DNA of 6,084 bases, taken from positions 1-6,084 of the forward strand of contig CAMEQX010000087.1 in assembly GCA_945933905.1 (NCBI GenBank), read 5' to 3'. Source of the stretch: an uncultured Clostridia bacterium. GTDB lineage: Bacteria > Bacillota > Clostridia > Oscillospirales > Ruminococcaceae. Shown here piece by piece: positions 4,271-6,084 of this stretch (position 1 is its first letter; every line of letters starts with the position of its first letter). The translations under genes were made by a program, and so were the position numbers. The notes beneath the pieces were generated by a model, which was not told where the DNA came from, ran no database searches, and worked only from the letters and a program-made list of their open reading frames with translations.

Positions 4271-6084
4271 ATGAAAACAAAAAAGCAATCGGGGACAGTT
4301 CTGGTTTACGACAGATATTACAGCAAAAAACCGTCGGCAATTCTGCAAACGCTGAAAAAATCGCTTTTCTGCACGGCGCTTTGCGTGTGTGCGGCGCTTT
4401 TTCTGATAGTTGAATACAATATGCCCGTGAATTTATGGGCGGCTGCGGGAATTTGCGCGCTTTTCGGCGTGTTTTTCTGCACGGTTTTCAGCCTTGTGAA
4501 AAAGAAAATCGCTATTCCGACATTCGTGTTTTTCGCGGGAATTATAATTTTTTTCAACCGCGAAAGCCTTTGGGAACGCGTTTCCTACTTCACTGACCTG
4601 ATAATTCTGCGAATGAACGGAATAGTGTTCTACACGGAAAAGTTCACGTTCCACACCGACGCGCAGCTTCAGGGGACATTCCCTCCCTGCGCGGACGGAG
4701 TAATGCTCGGAGTTTGCGCGTTTGTCTGCATTTTCTCGATGATAACCGCCGCGACCTTTTTCCGAAAGCCCGTGGTTTATCCTTCGGTTATTCTGTTTAT
4801 TCTGTTGTGCGTGCCGGTTGCGGTTGCGGGGAATTTCGAGTTCAACTTCTGGATAATTCCCGCGCTTGCGCTTTACGCGGGAGCAATTTCGCTCACGAAA
4901 ACCTACTCCGAGGGCGTGGCAATCAAGAAGGGCTTTTTCGGCACTTTCCGCTCGGATACCCGCAAGGAAGAGCGTGATTTCCGCAACAAAGCCGCCAAGA
5001 CAACCTTTGTCAAGCGCGCGCGAATGAACGGGATTTTCTATTCAAAATATCTCTCGTCGGCTTGCTGGGCGGCGGCGCTTTTCACGGCGGCTGCGCTTAT
5101 CGCAAACAGCTTCGCGCCTGTTAAAGAGGGCTTCGATTACAGCGAGTTTTACAATCTTTTAAACAATCTCGGGCAAAGCTCGGGCATAACCTCGCCGTTT
5201 GAAAACGGACCTGTTTCCGAGTATTTTTCATCATACGGCACGGGCGCGAATTCTTCGCTGAACATAATCTCCCCCGGCAAAAGCAATCAGGAAATCCTCC
5301 GCGTGAGCAGCCCCTCGGGAGAGGTTTATCTTCGCGGCGATATCGGAATTGATTTCACGGGAACAACTTGGACTTCCCCGATAAAACACGAGTCTGATTT
5401 GTGGAAAAACAGCAGGCTCTCCGATGTTTACCGTCCCGCTGAAATGCGAATTTTAGAGACGATGGAGGTATCTTATTTCCGCGTGAATATGGACATTTCC
5501 TCGCCCGTGCTGAAGATAAAAAGTAACGAAATTGTCATCGACTATCTCTGCCCGACGGACGTTGTTTTTCTGCCCGCTTACACGTCGGAATTCGGCTTCT
5601 TCGAGAACGAAATGTTTGATGTTTACGGCGACTATTCCGTGCGCGTAAACCAGAATTACGACAAAATCAACACGGTAAAATGTATCGCGCTTGACCCGCA
5701 GATAAACTACACGGGAACGCAAAATCAAAAAAGGCTTTCAAACTTCAAGTACCTCGAAACAATAAGTCAGAATTTCTCGATGGACGAGGTTTTCGACACC
5801 TATCTCGGCGAAAACGGTCTTTACGAGGATTACAAAAATTATGTTTATAAGACTTATCTCACGGTGCCCGAAAGCATAAAAACCGATATCGACAGCTATC
5901 TTTTGAGCAACAATCTATTTTATAATGTATATATAGACGGCAAGGTTGACGCGAAAACCGGCTATCACGCGGCGGTTGACATCACGGATTTCCTGATGAA
6001 CAACTACACCTACTCCCTCGACGCGAAAATCAATATGAAGAACCCGATTTTGAGCTTTTTAAACGAGGTCAAAAGCGGTCACTG
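4271..6084 (+). CDS. TgpA-type membrane protein with external transglutaminase-like domain (partial, 3' end missing)
   Basis: The frame is open for 604 codons to the window edge. A basic N-terminus is followed by hydrophobic segments at about 31-49, 55-76, 80-95, 142-164, 168-187 and 190-208, a charged probably cytosolic loop (209-258), and a seventh segment at about 261-280. The rest should be outside the membrane. It includes EVYLRGDIGIDFTGTTWT (351-368), matching the Y-L-R-G...Y-T-G-x-x-W motif of TgpA-like proteins, and the start of the transglutaminase core: VDITDFLMNNYTYSLD (569-584), then FLNEVKSGH (596-604). The last two bases, TG, fall where the catalytic Cys of the F-L-x-x-x-K-x-G-x-C motif belongs. 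His and Asp of the triad would lie beyond the edge. Family members are cysteine proteases or amide-transfer enzymes, or inactive versions. In many bacteria they sit beside MoxR ATPase and DUF58 genes; here the upstream neighbour is a tubulin-like gene 24 bases away, so they are probably co-transcribed. Substrate unknown. Confidence 0.88.
   Translation, partial: MKTKKQSGTVLVYDRYYSKKPSAILQTLKKSLFCTALCVCAALFLIVEYNMPVNLWAAAGICALFGVFFCTVFSLVKKKIAIPTFVFFAGIIIFFNRESLWERVSYFTDLIILRMNGIVFYTEKFTFHTDAQLQGTFPPCADGVMLGVCAFVCIFSMITAATFFRKPVVYPSVILFILLCVPVAVAGNFEFNFWIIPALALYAGAISLTKTYSEGVAIKKGFFGTFRSDTRKEERDFRNKAAKTTFVKRARMNGIFYSKYLSSACWAAALFTAAALIANSFAPVKEGFDYSEFYNLLNNLGQSSGITSPFENGPVSEYFSSYGTGANSSLNIISPGKSNQEILRVSSPSGEVYLRGDIGIDFTGTTWTSPIKHESDLWKNSRLSDVYRPAEMRILETMEVSYFRVNMDISSPVLKIKSNEIVIDYLCPTDVVFLPAYTSEFGFFENEMFDVYGDYSVRVNQNYDKINTVKCIALDPQINYTGTQNQKRLSNFKYLETISQNFSMDEVFDTYLGENGLYEDYKNYVYKTYLTVPESIKTDIDSYLLSNNLFYNVYIDGKVDAKTGYHAAVDITDFLMNNYTYSLDAKINMKNPILSFLNEVKSGH

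Noticed and set aside
3092..4348. Long open frame (418 codons) on the minus strand inside the tubulin-like gene
   Set aside because: It is antisense to a well-supported gene, has no family signature, is very rich in Arg, Phe and Val as expected of reversed GC-biased codons, and no Shine-Dalgarno site is evident. It arises because the real gene rarely uses codons whose reverse complement is a stop.

Overview
The window looks like a chromosomal stretch from an anaerobic Firmicute of the Clostridia, with Oscillospiraceae/Ruminococcaceae as the best guess. This rests on strong AGGAGG-type ribosome binding sites, consensus sigma-A promoters, frequent GTG and TTG starts, a lipoprotein with a Gram-positive style signal, and the protein families present. 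The lineage is inferred from these traits; no marker gene is present.

Layout. Two transcription units diverge from a 154-bp AT-rich intergenic region (495-648). Leftward runs a small three-helix membrane protein of unknown function (57-494), followed 15 bases later by the first 13 codons of another leftward gene cut by the window edge (1-41). Rightward runs a tight three-gene cluster: a lipoprotein of the family-1 extracellular solute-binding type (649-1929), a 760-residue protein of the prokaryotic tubulin-like (Tubulin_2) type (1964-4246), and a multi-pass membrane protein with an external transglutaminase-like domain of the TgpA type (4271 to beyond the right edge). Gaps between the three are 34 and 24 bases, each gene has its own Shine-Dalgarno sequence and no terminator-like hairpin lies between them, so they are probably one operon. 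No stretch longer than 300 bases lacks a gene.

Regulation. Each direction has a near-perfect sigma-A promoter with 17-bp spacing. The rightward promoter carries a perfect 19-bp inverted repeat that fills its -35/-10 spacer, the classic position for a repressor operator. A PerR/Fur-like 7-1-7 motif overlaps its -10 box. The leftward promoter shows that the membrane protein starts at GTG 494, not at the in-frame TTG 539, which is part of the -35 hexamer.

How the genes may work together. The gene set is unusual: an orphan binding-protein-like lipoprotein with no ABC permease or ATPase beside it, a cytosolic tubulin-like protein whose glycine-rich nucleotide-binding loops look degenerate, and a membrane protein that could link the two sides of the membrane. 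I infer a cell-envelope-associated system in which the lipoprotein and the transglutaminase-like domain act outside and the tubulin-like protein inside. This is a hypothesis from gene order only. The transglutaminase gene ends in the window at Gly-His followed by TG, exactly where the catalytic cysteine codon of the family is expected, so the rest of the system lies to the right.
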